Positions 16,661 through 28,405 of a stretch of 64,000 nucleotides of DNA are shown one piece after another. The stretch's first letter is position 1, and every line of letters starts with the position of its first letter. This stretch comes from Acidimicrobiia bacterium. GTDB taxonomy: Bacteria > Actinomycetota > Acidimicrobiia > Spongiisociales > Spongiisociaceae. The stretch covers positions 27,134-91,133 of the forward strand of contig JAGWAN010000005.1 in the NCBI GenBank assembly GCA_021296345.1, read 5' to 3'. The notes beneath the pieces were generated by a model that ran no database searches, was not told where the DNA came from, and worked only from the letters and a program-made list of their open reading frames with translations. A program made the translations under genes and the position numbers.

Positions 16661-18460
16661 TCAGGATCTGGCGGGGTCGGAAGGCCCCGGAGGGGATTGG
16701 TCCGTGGCAGCCAGGGCCACCTGGGTATCAGCGGTGAGATCGAGGCCGAGTTCCTCCAGATGGGCATCGACCACCCGGGTGGGGGCGGTGGTGAGCGGAT
16801 CGGCGCCGCTCTGGGTCTTCGGGAACGGGATCACCTCTCTGATACTGGCCTCGTTCTGGAGGATGGCTACCAGGCGATCGATCCCCACCGCGAAACCGGC
16901 ATGGGGTGGTGTCCCGTAGCCAAGAGCCTCGAGGAACCAGCCGAAACGGGACTCGGCCTCCTCATCGGAGATGCCGAGGGTCTCGAACACGGCCCTCTGC
17001 GTATCGGGGTCATGGATCCGTACGGACCCGGAGCCCAGTTCGGACCCGTTGAGCACGAGATCGTAAGCCTGGGCAACCGCTGTCTCCGGACTCCCGCGCA
17101 TCTCCTCCACCGAGACCGGAGCGGTGAACGGATGGTGGGACGGAACCAACTCACCCTCTGCGGTGGTCTCGAAAACCGGAAAGTCCACTATCCAGACGAA
17201 ACGCAGCTCCTCATGGCTACCGGGCCGGCCGAGGTCCAGACGGATCGCACCCAGCACCGAGGAGGCCATAGCGGCCTTGCCGGCCACCAGCAGCAACAGG
17301 TCGCCCGTCGATGCGTCCAGTGCCCGGGTCGCCTCCGCTATCTCGGCGCCGTCCAGGAACTTGGCCACGGGCGACCGCCAACCGCCGCCGTCCTTGACCA
17401 CGGCCCAGACCAGGCCTGCGGCACCCAATTCCCTGGCCCGGCCCACCAAACCGTCCATCTCTGCCCGGGAGGGATTCACCGGCCCGGCGTTGATGCCCCG
17501 GACCACTCCCCCCGCGTCGAGGGCGCCGGCAAAGCCGCGGAAGCCCGTGCCCGAGAACGCATCCGACAACTCCGTCACTTCCATGCCGAACCGTAGATCA
17601 GGCTTGTCGGTGCCGTAGCGGGCCAGCGCCTCCTGGTAGGTGATCCTGGGTAGCGGTAGGGGGAGCTCGACGCCGCGCAGGTCTCGCACCACGGCCGCCA
17701 CCACCCGTTCGATGGCTGCGAACACATCCTCCCGTTCCCAGAACGATCCCTCAAGATCCAATTGGGTGAACTCGATCTGGCGGTCGGCCCGCGTATCCTC
17801 GTCCCGGTAGCAACGGGCGATCTGGTAGTAACGCTCCACACCCGCCACCATCAGCAACTGCTTGAAGAGTTGAGGGCTCTGGGGCAGGGCGTAGAACCGG
17901 CCGGGCCTTAGCCGGCTCGGGACCAGGAAGTCCCGGGCGCCCTCGGGTGTCGAGTTGACAAGCGTAGGAGTCTCCACATCGAGGAAGCCTGCGTCGTCGA
18001 GAGTACGCCGGATTGCGCTGATGCACTTGGAACGGGCGCGCAGATTGGCGGCCATGCGGGGGCGGCGCAGATCGAGATAGCGGTACTCGAGCCGGACCCG
18101 CTCCTCTGAGTGGGAGCGGTCGTCGATCATGAAGGGGAGCGGGGCCGCGCGGCTCAAGACCTCGAGCAGACCGGCCTCGACCTCGAAGTCCCCGGAGGGG
18201 AGATCTGGGTTCTCGGTCCCGGCCGGGCGGCGGCGGAGCGTACCCTCGACCCGGACGCAGTACTCCATGCGGAGGTCCGACGCCGATGAGACCACCGCCG
18301 GATCGACCACCACTTGTACTATCCCCCGACCGTCCCTCAGGTCGAAGAACGAGATACCGCCCAGGTCCCGGACCCGAGCCACCCAGCCGGCCACCTTCAC
18401 GGGCTGACCCAGCTGATCCGGTCCGAGCTCGTCGGCGAAGTGGGAACGGTAGGCGGTCAT
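16661..18460 (-). CDS. aspS: Aspartyl-tRNA synthetase
   Basis: Bacterial-type class II enzyme of about 599 residues with OB-fold anticodon domain, catalytic core (QSPQLFKQLLMVAG, RYYQIARCYRDED) and the bacterial GAD insertion. The ATG overlapping the hisS stop (ATGA) is taken as the start; the longer frame adds 11 unrelated residues. Residue 30 region reads VARVRDLGG, with Leu where non-discriminating enzymes have His, which points to a tRNA-Asp-specific enzyme (inference from known AspRS specificity residues). Confidence 0.94.
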   Translation of the reverse strand: MTAYRSHFADELGPDQLGQPVKVAGWVARVRDLGGISFFDLRDGRGIVQVVVDPAVVSSASDLRMEYCVRVEGTLRRRPAGTENPDLPSGDFEVEAGLLEVLSRAAPLPFMIDDRSHSEERVRLEYRYLDLRRPRMAANLRARSKCISAIRRTLDDAGFLDVETPTLVNSTPEGARDFLVPSRLRPGRFYALPQSPQLFKQLLMVAGVERYYQIARCYRDEDTRADRQIEFTQLDLEGSFWEREDVFAAIERVVAAVVRDLRGVELPLPLPRITYQEALARYGTDKPDLRFGMEVTELSDAFSGTGFRGFAGALDAGGVVRGINAGPVNPSRAEMDGLVGRARELGAAGLVWAVVKDGGGWRSPVAKFLDGAEIAEATRALDASTGDLLLLVAGKAAMASSVLGAIRLDLGRPGSHEELRFVWIVDFPVFETTAEGELVPSHHPFTAPVSVEEMRGSPETAVAQAYDLVLNGSELGSGSVRIHDPDTQRAVFETLGISDEEAESRFGWFLEALGYGTPPHAGFAVGIDRLVAILQNEASIREVIPFPKTQSGADPLTTAPTRVVDAHLEELGLDLTADTQVALAATDQSPPGPSDPARS

Positions 18461-19704
18461 CCCCGCCCTCCCCCGGGACCGCCTATCACCCACGCGGCTA
18501 CCTCGCCGGCAGGGATGGTGCGCTCATCGCCAGAGCTGAGATCCTTGGCCGTCACCATCCCCTCGTCCCACTCGGCGCCGATCACCACCGCTGCCGCCGC
18601 GTCACGTCGATTGGCCGCCCGGAACTGCGCTTTAACGGATCGGCGGCCCGCCACCAGGTCACACCTGACCCCGGCTGCTCTGAGACGACGGGCGAACGCG
18701 TGGGCGAGGCTGCGGCGCTCCTGGTCGGCCACCACCAGGAACACGTCCAGCGCCCTCGCCGGAGGGCTTTGCCCGGCAGCCGAAAGTATCCGGTCAAGCC
18801 CGAGTGCCAGGCCGACGCCCGGCAAATCCCCACCGCCGAGCAGGCGTGACAATCCGTCGTAACGACCGCCGCCGCCGACGGCGTTGTGGGCCGCGGTATA
18901 GCCGGGCGGTATGTACTCGAACACGGTGCGGTTGTAGTAGTCCAACCCGCGCACCAACCGGGGGGCCTGCTGGTATGCGATTCCCCGTTCCTGGACACCT
19001 GTGATGAGTTGCTCGTAATGGGCGGCAGCCTCACCTTCCAGATAATCGACGGGAACGGGGGCATCGGCCACCACGTCTCGGTCGGCTTTGGAATCCAGTA
19101 CCCGCAAGGGGTTGGTCTGGATCCGCTGACGGGCATCCCGGGAGAGCAGGTGGCTTCGCTCGTCCAGCCAACCCGACAGCAGGGCATGGTATGCCACCCG
19201 ATCCGGGGTATCACCGATCGAGTTCACGTGCACTACCACGTCGCCGAGGCCACAATCCAGCAAGTAGCGATAGCCGAGCTCGATCACCTCCAGGTCGGCC
19301 TCGGCGTCAGGGGAGCCCATGTACTCGACCCCTAGTTGCCAGAACTGCCGGCGACGGCCCTCCTGCGGACGTTCGTACCGGAAGCAGGGTCCCGAGTAGG
19401 CACCCTTGAACTCGCCCGACAGGCCCGCCTGTATGTAGGCCCGCAGAACGCTCGCAGTGACCTCGGGACGGAGGGTGAGGTGCCGCCCTCCCTTGTCCTG
19501 GAAGCTGTACATCTGCTTCTCGACCACCTCGGTAGCCTCGCCCACCCCCCGCGCGAACAGGTCGGTGGCCTCGAATATGGGGGTGGCTACGTAGGCATAT
19601 CCGTACTGCTCCGCCAGTAGGTCCCAGGAACGAAGCAGCTCACGCCAGCGCCGGGACTCCGGGGGCAATATGTCGTCGGTGCCCTTGGGCGCCCGGAAGC
19701 TCAT
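18457..19704 (-). CDS. hisS: Histidyl-tRNA synthetase
   Basis: Class II synthetase of 415 residues. Recognised from FRAPKGTDDILPPES at the N-terminus, motif 2 GPCFRYERPQEGRRRQFWQLGVE, and the histidine-specific motif GGGRYDGL with LVRGLDYYNRTVFE. It overlaps aspS by 4 nt and starts immediately after the stop of the metallo-beta-lactamase-fold gene, making hisS-aspS a coupled pair as in many bacteria. Confidence 0.95.
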   Translation of the reverse strand: MSFRAPKGTDDILPPESRRWRELLRSWDLLAEQYGYAYVATPIFEATDLFARGVGEATEVVEKQMYSFQDKGGRHLTLRPEVTASVLRAYIQAGLSGEFKGAYSGPCFRYERPQEGRRRQFWQLGVEYMGSPDAEADLEVIELGYRYLLDCGLGDVVVHVNSIGDTPDRVAYHALLSGWLDERSHLLSRDARQRIQTNPLRVLDSKADRDVVADAPVPVDYLEGEAAAHYEQLITGVQERGIAYQQAPRLVRGLDYYNRTVFEYIPPGYTAAHNAVGGGGRYDGLSRLLGGGDLPGVGLALGLDRILSAAGQSPPARALDVFLVVADQERRSLAHAFARRLRAAGVRCDLVAGRRSVKAQFRAANRRDAAAAVVIGAEWDEGMVTAKDLSSGDERTIPAGEVAAWVIGGPGGGRG

Positions 19705-20352
19705 TCACACACCTACCAGAAAGGGATTGGAACGCCGCTCGCGGCCCACCGTGGTCGAAGGACCATGGCCCGGCATCACGGTGACTTCGTCGTCGAGAGG
19801 GAGCACTTTCTCCTTCATGCTCGTCATGAGGGTCTCGTAGTCCCCGCCGGGGAGGTCGGTACGGCCGATCGAGCCGGCGAACAGCTGGTCGCCCGAGAAG
19901 AGTATCGCCTCTTCGGACGAATAGAAGCAACAATGGCCGGGAGTATGTCCGGGTGTAGCCAGCACCTCGAGCCGGAGGCCGGCCAGGGCGAGAGGCATGC
20001 CGTCGGAAAGATGCCGGTAGGTCTCGGGCGGTCGGTAGTCGCCGGGCGGAACGGTCCCCATCAAGATGCGCATCTGATCCTCCGGCCCCCGGGCCAGGTA
20101 GTCATCGTCTGGGTGGAGGTAAGCGGTGACCCCGGTTCGAGCCGTGAAGTTTCCGGCGCCTCCGAGATGATCGACATGGCCATGGGTGAGCAGCAAGGCC
20201 GTCGGGGTCAGATCGTGCGCCGCCATCAGACCGGTGAGGGGCTCGAGACAGTCCGGTGGAGCATCGATGACGACCGCCGGCCCGCCCGACTCGCGGGCGA
20301 CCACGTAGGTGTTGGTGGCGGCCAGCCACAACTCGAGTCGGCGGATGAACAT
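19705..20352 (-). CDS. MBL-fold metallo-hydrolase, glyoxalase II-like
   Basis: A 215-residue metallo-beta-lactamase-fold protein. The zinc signature is THGHVDHLGG (HxHxDH), with the later ligands in TPGHTPGHCCFY, FSGDQLFAGSIGRTD and MPGHGPST. This pattern is that of small glyoxalase II-like hydrolases often placed between rel and hisS. Substrate is unknown; thioesterase activity is the family expectation. It abuts hisS without a gap. Confidence 0.85.
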   Translation of the reverse strand: MFIRRLELWLAATNTYVVARESGGPAVVIDAPPDCLEPLTGLMAAHDLTPTALLLTHGHVDHLGGAGNFTARTGVTAYLHPDDDYLARGPEDQMRILMGTVPPGDYRPPETYRHLSDGMPLALAGLRLEVLATPGHTPGHCCFYSSEEAILFSGDQLFAGSIGRTDLPGGDYETLMTSMKEKVLPLDDEVTVMPGHGPSTTVGRERRSNPFLVGV

Positions 20353-20416
20353 ACGGAGGCCAGGTTAGAGTCGACGGATGGCGCTGTGGAATGGCGCCGC
20401 ACACGCCTGTCCTGTA

Positions 20417-22609
20417 TCAACCCGGCCTCAGCCGGAAGGCTTCGTAGACGCTGGCAATCCGGCGCACACCCGCCAGCAGGCGGTCGAGCTGGCCGGGATC
20501 CGATAGCTCTACTTCGTACCGGAGCACCGCTACCCGGTCGCGATCGGTCCGTGAAGACGCCCCCCCGATGTTGGCGCCCGCAGCCGATATGACCGAGGTG
20601 ATGTCCCGGAGAAGGTTGGGCCGGTCGAGTGCCTCCACCTGGATCCACGCACTGAAGCTGCTGAGCTGGCCCGGCGCCCAGCTCGCTTCGATCATGCGCT
20701 CCTCCTGGTCTCGGAGGCGCTGGATGTTGCTGCACTCGGTGCGATGGATCGACACTCCTCGACCGATAGTGACGAACCCCACCAGATCATCGCCCGGTAC
20801 CGGACTGCAGCAGCGGGCGATACGAACCCAGACATCATCGAAACCTTCCACGATGACGCCCTCGCCCGCCGGTCGATCCGTCCTCCGCCGCACCGGATCG
20901 AAGGTTCCGAGATCCTCCCCCACCACGGGCACCGACAGCACCCGTTTGATCCGACTAATGACGGTTTGCGGGGCTACTACGCCGTCCCCCACCGCTATGT
21001 ACATCGTCTCCGTGTCGCGGTAGCCGAGGGCAAGGGCCACGTCGTGAAGCACCCTGGTCCGCTCGTTCTTGATGATATGAACCCGATCCCGCCTGATCAG
21101 GTCCTGGACCGTTTCCCGTCCCCGCTGGAGGGACTCCTTCCGGCGAGCCCGCGAGAACCACTGCTTGATCTTGGAGCGGGCCTTGGAGGTGCGGACGAAG
21201 CCGAGCCAGTCCCTGGTGGGTCCGGAGTCATCGGATTTGGTGGTGATGATTTCTACGATGTCGCCTGATTGGAGCTCGGTGGCCAGCGTCACCAGCCGTC
21301 CGTTCACCTTGGCACCCACGCACCGGTGCCCCACTTCGGTGTGCACCGAGTAGGCGAAGTCCACAGGAGTGGCGCCGCGCGGCAGCGTCTTCACGTCCCC
21401 GTGCGGGGTGAGCACGAACACCAGGTCCTCGTACAGGTCGAGCTTGAGGTTCGCCAGGAACTCGACGGGATCCTCGTAGTCCTCCGGCAGGTTGCGAAGA
21501 TCCACCATCCACGCCAGATCGGTACTGGTCCCGCCTTCCTTGTATCTCCAGTGGGCGGCGATGCCGAACTCCGCACGCATATCCATCTCGTGAGTTCGGA
21601 TCTGCACCTCCAGCGGCTTGCCGTCCGGACCGATCACGGTGGTGTGCAGGCTCTGATACAGATTGAACTTGGGAAGTGCGATGTAGTCCTTGAACCGCCC
21701 CTGGACCGGAGTCCACCGGGAATGGACCAGCCCCAGCGCCCCGTAGCAGTCCTTGACGACCTCCACCAGGATGCGGATCCCGATCAGGTCGTGGATGTCC
21801 TCGAATGACAGCCGGCTGTCGACCATCTTTCGGTAGATCGAATAGTGGTGCTTCGGGCGTCCTTTCAGCGACGCGTCTATACCGACGCGGGCCAGTATCT
21901 CCCTCGCCTCCGACATGACCTGGCGGATGACGGCCTCCCGTTCGGGCGCCCGCTGGCGGATGAGGTCCTCGATCTCCTGGTAGCGGCCCGGATAGAGGAT
22001 CTCGAAGCAGAGGTTCTCCATCTCGTGCTTGACCTCCTGGAAGCCCAGCCGGTGAGCCAGCGGCGCGTAGATCTCCAGGCTCTCCCTCGCCTTGACCTGC
22101 TGACGCTCCACCGGCAACGGATGGATGGTCCGGAGGTTGTGGAGCCGGTCGGCGAGCTTGATGATGAGTACCCGCACATCCTGAGCCATCGATACCACCA
22201 TCTTGCGGATGGTCTCGGCTTGGGCCTCCTCCCGCGTGATATCGAACTTCACTCCGTCCAGCTTGGTGACCCCGTCGGTTATGTGGGCCACGTTCTCGCC
22301 GAACAGGCGCTCAACCTCGTGGAGCGTCAGGTCCGTGTCCTCCACCGTGTCGTGGAGCAGTCCGGCGGCGATCGTCTCGGCATCGAGCCCGTACTCGGCC
22401 AGTATCTGGGCGACCGCGATGGGATGGGTGATGAAGGGGTCGCCGGACAGCCGGAACTGGCCGGCGTGGTGGCTCTGAGCCAGGTCGTAGGCATGGATGA
22501 CGATGTCGTCGTCAACATCCGGGAAGTGGCGCCGCAGGGCTAGGAGGATCGGTTCCAGCTCTGCTTGGGCGGCATCATGGCGACCGCGTGCTACCGCGAG
22601 GTCCGTCAT
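20417..22609 (-). CDS. rel: Bifunctional (p)ppGpp synthetase/hydrolase
   Basis: RelA/SpoT homologue that makes and degrades (p)ppGpp for the stringent response. In order: HD hydrolase domain (about 35-180) with intact GLLHDTVEDTD, synthetase domain (about 235-350) with RPKHHYSIYRKM, TGS domain (about 390-450), and a C-terminal ACT domain (about 650-730). Both catalytic halves look intact, so a bifunctional enzyme is expected. At 730 residues it is normal for actinobacterial Rel. It lies directly downstream of apt with a 3-bp gap, matching the secDF-apt-rel order of other actinobacteria. Confidence 0.95.
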   Translation of the reverse strand: MTDLAVARGRHDAAQAELEPILLALRRHFPDVDDDIVIHAYDLAQSHHAGQFRLSGDPFITHPIAVAQILAEYGLDAETIAAGLLHDTVEDTDLTLHEVERLFGENVAHITDGVTKLDGVKFDITREEAQAETIRKMVVSMAQDVRVLIIKLADRLHNLRTIHPLPVERQQVKARESLEIYAPLAHRLGFQEVKHEMENLCFEILYPGRYQEIEDLIRQRAPEREAVIRQVMSEAREILARVGIDASLKGRPKHHYSIYRKMVDSRLSFEDIHDLIGIRILVEVVKDCYGALGLVHSRWTPVQGRFKDYIALPKFNLYQSLHTTVIGPDGKPLEVQIRTHEMDMRAEFGIAAHWRYKEGGTSTDLAWMVDLRNLPEDYEDPVEFLANLKLDLYEDLVFVLTPHGDVKTLPRGATPVDFAYSVHTEVGHRCVGAKVNGRLVTLATELQSGDIVEIITTKSDDSGPTRDWLGFVRTSKARSKIKQWFSRARRKESLQRGRETVQDLIRRDRVHIIKNERTRVLHDVALALGYRDTETMYIAVGDGVVAPQTVISRIKRVLSVPVVGEDLGTFDPVRRRTDRPAGEGVIVEGFDDVWVRIARCCSPVPGDDLVGFVTIGRGVSIHRTECSNIQRLRDQEERMIEASWAPGQLSSFSAWIQVEALDRPNLLRDITSVISAAGANIGGASSRTDRDRVAVLRYEVELSDPGQLDRLLAGVRRIASVYEAFRLRPG

Positions 22610-22612
22610 GGT

Positions 22613-23149
22613 TCAGCTGTCATAGGTCAGGATCGAATACAAATCGACTCCGTCCAGTGCTTCCCTTCCACCCAGAAAGGTCAGCTCGATGAGTACCCCC
22701 ATGCCGACCAACTCCGCGTCCAGGCCTCGGATCAGTTTGGTAGCCGCCCGGGCCGTGCCGCCGGTGGCTATCACGTCGTCCACGAGCAGCACCCGGTCGT
22801 CCGGGCCCACCCCATCGACATGAACCTCAAGCGCATCAAGCCCGTACTCGAGCTGGTACTCCTCCTTGCGGGTGTGATAAGGCAGCTTGCCCGGCTTGCG
22901 CAACGGTACGAAGCCGGCACCGAGGATCAGGGCCACAGCCGGCGCCAGCACGAAACCCCGGGCCTCGATCCCCGCCACCGTGGTCACGCCCGAATCTTCG
23001 AACGGTGCCGCGAGCATGTCCACGGCCAAACGGAGGCCGCTGGGATCGGCCAGGAGCGGTGTGATGTCCTTGAACGTCACCTCCGGAACCGGGAAGCCGG
23101 GGACGTCGCGGACCAGCGTGCTCAACCGACCGGCATCCATAGCGCTCAT
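22613..23149 (-). CDS. apt: Adenine phosphoribosyltransferase
   Basis: Purine salvage enzyme forming AMP from adenine and PRPP. The PRPP-binding motif VLLVDDVIATGGTA and the N-terminal VRDVPGFPVPEVTFKDITPLL are clear. The length (178 residues) is normal. It sits between secF and rel, as is usual in actinobacteria, and rel starts 3 bp after it. Confidence 0.94.
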   Translation of the reverse strand: MSAMDAGRLSTLVRDVPGFPVPEVTFKDITPLLADPSGLRLAVDMLAAPFEDSGVTTVAGIEARGFVLAPAVALILGAGFVPLRKPGKLPYHTRKEEYQLEYGLDALEVHVDGVGPDDRVLLVDDVIATGGTARAATKLIRGLDAELVGMGVLIELTFLGGREALDGVDLYSILTYDS

Positions 23150-23197
23150 GCTACAGGTGGCGGGTCGGATACAACCGAGCGGCGGGGACGCGGGTTC

Positions 23198-24211
23198 TCA
23201 TTTCTTTCTCCTACCAGCGGAACGCTGGCCTCTGGAACTGAGCCGGTGACCGGAGACACTGGATACGCCGGCCCTGCGTTCCGACCGGTAACGGCGCCTC
23301 GACCACTCGGTCTCCCGTTCCTTCCACAGGGCGAGCAGCGGCGCGGCCACGAATATCGACGAGTAGGTACCCGCGCCGATCCCGACGAACAGCGCCAGGG
23401 CGAAGTCGCGAAGCGTGCCGGCTCCCAGCAGCAACGAACCGATGAAAAGCAGGGAGCCGACGGGGAGCAGGCTGGTGAGGGAGGTGTTGATCGAGCGCAT
23501 CAACACCTGGTTCATGGAACGGTCCACCAGATCGGTGTACGTCCGCCGATCCTGGTCGGACTCCACGTTCTCCTTGATCTTGTCGTAGACGACCACGGTG
23601 TCGTAGAGGGAGTACCCGAGGATCGTCAGTACCGCCACCACGGTGGCTGGGGTGACCTCGAAACCCACCAGCGAGTACGCCCCTGCCGTCAGTATCAGGT
23701 CGTGCAGCAGGGCCGCTAGCGCGCCGATCGCCATCTTCCACTCGAACCGGATGCTGATGAAGATCACGACCACGCCCAGGAACACCAGCAACGCTTGCAC
23801 CGCCCGTCCGGCGATCTGGCGCCCGAACGTGGGGCCCACCGACTCCACGTCGGTCAGTTCGATCTGGGTCCCGGTCACCTCAACCAGTGACAGCACCATC
23901 GCACGCTCGGTGTCGAGATCGACCGCTTCTGTCTGGATCCGGACCAACGCGCCGTCGTCGACCAGCTGCACGCGGGCGGCGCCGCCCTCCGATCCGAGGG
24001 CCGAGCGGATGTCGCCGATCCCGGCAGCAGCCGGGTTGGGCATGCTGATGGAGGTCCCACCGGTGAAATCCAGGCTGAGGTTGAGGTTGCGGATGGCCAG
24101 GCTCAGCAGGCAGATCGCTATCGCGATGCCCGAGACGATGAACCACCGGCGGGCCTGGCCGACGAAGTCGATGGATGTCTCACCGCGGTAAAGACGACCG
24201 ATCGCGCTCAT
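23198..24211 (-). CDS. secF: Protein translocase subunit SecF
   Basis: Membrane partner of SecD that uses the proton-motive force to help protein export. Seen are the first-segment motif LNLSLDFTGGTSI, the periplasmic loop, and the conserved transmembrane block ILGYSLYDTVVVYDKIKEN. Six membrane segments fit, and the C-terminus is basic. Its start overlaps the secD stop by 4 nt. Confidence 0.95.
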   Translation of the reverse strand: MSAIGRLYRGETSIDFVGQARRWFIVSGIAIAICLLSLAIRNLNLSLDFTGGTSISMPNPAAAGIGDIRSALGSEGGAARVQLVDDGALVRIQTEAVDLDTERAMVLSLVEVTGTQIELTDVESVGPTFGRQIAGRAVQALLVFLGVVVIFISIRFEWKMAIGALAALLHDLILTAGAYSLVGFEVTPATVVAVLTILGYSLYDTVVVYDKIKENVESDQDRRTYTDLVDRSMNQVLMRSINTSLTSLLPVGSLLFIGSLLLGAGTLRDFALALFVGIGAGTYSSIFVAAPLLALWKERETEWSRRRYRSERRAGVSSVSGHRLSSRGQRSAGRRKK

Positions 24212-25782
24212 CGGGAGGCCCCAGGGGACAGCCGCTGCCCGGTGGTGCCCCGGATGCTGAAGAACCCTCCGTCGCCGAGACGGCCCCGGGCCATGATCCC
24301 CGACGCGTTACGCGTGAACACGGTGAATACGATCACGTCGAGCACCGTGGCGATGCCCAGTGCTTGGGCGAAGCCCTTGACCGGCCCGATCGCCAGTGCC
24401 CATAGGAGCACCGCGCCGACGAACGATACGAAGTCGGCGGTGAGGATGGTCCGGAAGGCTCGCCTGTAGGCCTCCCTGGTGGCATCGACCACGGTCCGGC
24501 CGTTGCGGATTTCCTCCTTGGTTCGTTCGAACAGGACGATGTAGGAGTCGGCGGTGATCCCTACCGAGACGATCACCCCGGCCACCCCGGAAAGGGTCAG
24601 GGTAAGGCCCTGCCAGGCTCCGAGCACCCCGAAGATGACCACCAGGAAGCTGCCGAACACGCTCAGGCCCAGCAGGGTTACCAATCCCAGGGACCGGTAG
24701 TAGACCATCAGGAAAAGCACCACCAGCGCCAATCCGCCGACGCCCGCGAGCAGACCGGCTCGTAGGGAGTCCTCACCGAGAGTGGCGGAGACTTTCTGGA
24801 CCGAGGATCGCTCGAATGCCACCGGCAACGACCCATACCGCAACACCGTGGTCAGATCCTCCGCCTCCGCCTGTACGTCCCCCGAGGCGCCCAGGGTTAT
24901 GACCGCTGTACCTCCGGTGATCCCGTCCGGACCGACGCCGGTTGAGATCTCCGGCGCCGACACGACTGCTCCGTCCAGCACTATCGCCAGCCGGCGGTTG
25001 GGGGTTCCCACGGGATACTGGGCGAGCAATCCGGTGACCGCCGCAAACCGGCCTGCGCCCTCTCCGGTCATGTTGAGCTGCACGGTCCATGCGCTATCGG
25101 CATACTGCCCGAACAGCGCCAGGGCCGAAGCCACCTCCGCACCGGTCAGGAGGCTGGGCGCCGTGGGCAATCGGGAGCAGTCCAGCCCGTCGTTGCAGAT
25201 GCCTTGGCGATGGGCGGCGATATCGGCCGGACCCACCTCGTAGATAGCGACGATGTTCCCCAGGTCGTCGTATTCCGGGATGAAGGACCTGCGGGCGTTG
25301 ATATCGTCCTCGATGCTGAGCCCGGTCTCGGGGTCGACGCCGTCGGGGAACACGAAGCCTTCGCCCTGTTGCTCAGCCTCCAGCTGGATCGGCGAGAGAG
25401 CCCCGGGTAGGCATCCCGCCGAGAAAGACCGCGTGGTGCAGGCCAGGACCGGCCGGAAGGACAGCAGCCCGGTTCTTCCCACCGCGTCCAGCGCCCGTTC
25501 CTGATCGGTGACACCGGGTAGCTGGACCAGTATCGACGTCCCACCGGTGATCGAGATCTCCGGCTCCTGGACGCTCCCGAAGTCCTCGATCCGCCGCCTC
25601 ATGACCTCGACCGCGGTCTCGATCACCCCCTCGTCGGTGCCTTCCGGCCCCTCCAGGATGACCGAGGTCCCGCCCTGAAGGTCGAGGCCCAGCCTGGGCG
25701 TCCAGCCGAGCGCGAAGATCGCGGCCAGCCCGCCCCAGGCGAGGCCCGCCATGATGACGACCGCGAGCCAGCGGCGGAACAC
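24208..25782 (-). CDS. secD: Protein translocase subunit SecD
   Basis: SecD of 524 residues with the N-terminal membrane segment, the conserved GLDLQGGTSVILE motif, a large extracytoplasmic P1 domain, and the RND-type membrane block TLSGVAGVIVSVGITADSYIVLFERTKEE. Part of the yajC-secD-secF operon; yajC ends 15 bp upstream and secF overlaps at the 3' end. Confidence 0.95.
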   Translation of the reverse strand: MFRRWLAVVIMAGLAWGGLAAIFALGWTPRLGLDLQGGTSVILEGPEGTDEGVIETAVEVMRRRIEDFGSVQEPEISITGGTSILVQLPGVTDQERALDAVGRTGLLSFRPVLACTTRSFSAGCLPGALSPIQLEAEQQGEGFVFPDGVDPETGLSIEDDINARRSFIPEYDDLGNIVAIYEVGPADIAAHRQGICNDGLDCSRLPTAPSLLTGAEVASALALFGQYADSAWTVQLNMTGEGAGRFAAVTGLLAQYPVGTPNRRLAIVLDGAVVSAPEISTGVGPDGITGGTAVITLGASGDVQAEAEDLTTVLRYGSLPVAFERSSVQKVSATLGEDSLRAGLLAGVGGLALVVLFLMVYYRSLGLVTLLGLSVFGSFLVVIFGVLGAWQGLTLTLSGVAGVIVSVGITADSYIVLFERTKEEIRNGRTVVDATREAYRRAFRTILTADFVSFVGAVLLWALAIGPVKGFAQALGIATVLDVIVFTVFTRNASGIMARGRLGDGGFFSIRGTTGQRLSPGASR

Positions 25783-25797
25783 GGGAGAGTTCTACTC

Positions 25798-26100
25798 CTA
25801 GGCGGAGTCGTCGGCGTTCATGCGGGCGGCGACGGCACTGCGTAGCACCCTGATGCGCCCTTCCTCGATGCCGAGGGTCACCCAGTCGTCGCCCAGCCCG
25901 ACAATGACTCCCATCAGGCCCCCGATGGTGCGAACCTGATCGCCGACCTCCAGGGCGGACGACAGAGCCTGCTGCTTACGGGTCCGCTTGCGCTGCGGCC
26001 GGATGATCAGGAAATACATGAGCGCGCCGAGAAGCAACAGCGGCCACAGGACGCCAAGACCGCCACCGGCGTCGGTCTGGGCAATGTAGGCAACGGACAC
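25798..26100 (-). CDS. yajC: Preprotein translocase subunit YajC
   Basis: Small single-pass Sec accessory protein, 100 residues. One N-terminal hydrophobic segment (LGVLWPLLLLGALMYFLIIRPQRKR) carries the diagnostic IIRPQRKR, followed by the cytosolic GDQVRTIGGLMGVI motif. First gene of the yajC-secD-secF set. The upstream 110 bp towards tgt contains a possible repeat end. Confidence 0.92.
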   Translation of the reverse strand: MSVAYIAQTDAGGGLGVLWPLLLLGALMYFLIIRPQRKRTRKQQALSSALEVGDQVRTIGGLMGVIVGLGDDWVTLGIEEGRIRVLRSAVAARMNADDSA

Positions 26101-26177
26101 GTTTCACACCTCTTTCCTACCGGTCTCTCTTGGGACCTGCTCGGATACGTACCCACCGTTGGGGGGTGTGTCGATGC

Positions 26178-26187
26178 TAGTGGTCTG
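26178..26187. repeat. Possible solo end of the MITE-like family
   Basis: The ten bases TAGTGGTCTG match the TA-flanked outer end seen at 61424 and, reversed, at copy A. Nothing further of the element is present here. It is short enough to be chance; recorded because the flanking TA is shared. Confidence 0.3.
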
Positions 26188-26210
26188 ACCATGGACCCGG
26201 AAGTTGGCGG

Positions 26211-28381
<2,171 letters not shown>

Positions 28382-28405
28382 ACACGATCGTCGGGTCTGA
28401 TGTTG

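Noticed and set aside
26101..26210. Possible riboswitch between tgt and yajC
   Set aside because: No conserved aptamer or terminator could be drawn; only a possible repeat end is visible.
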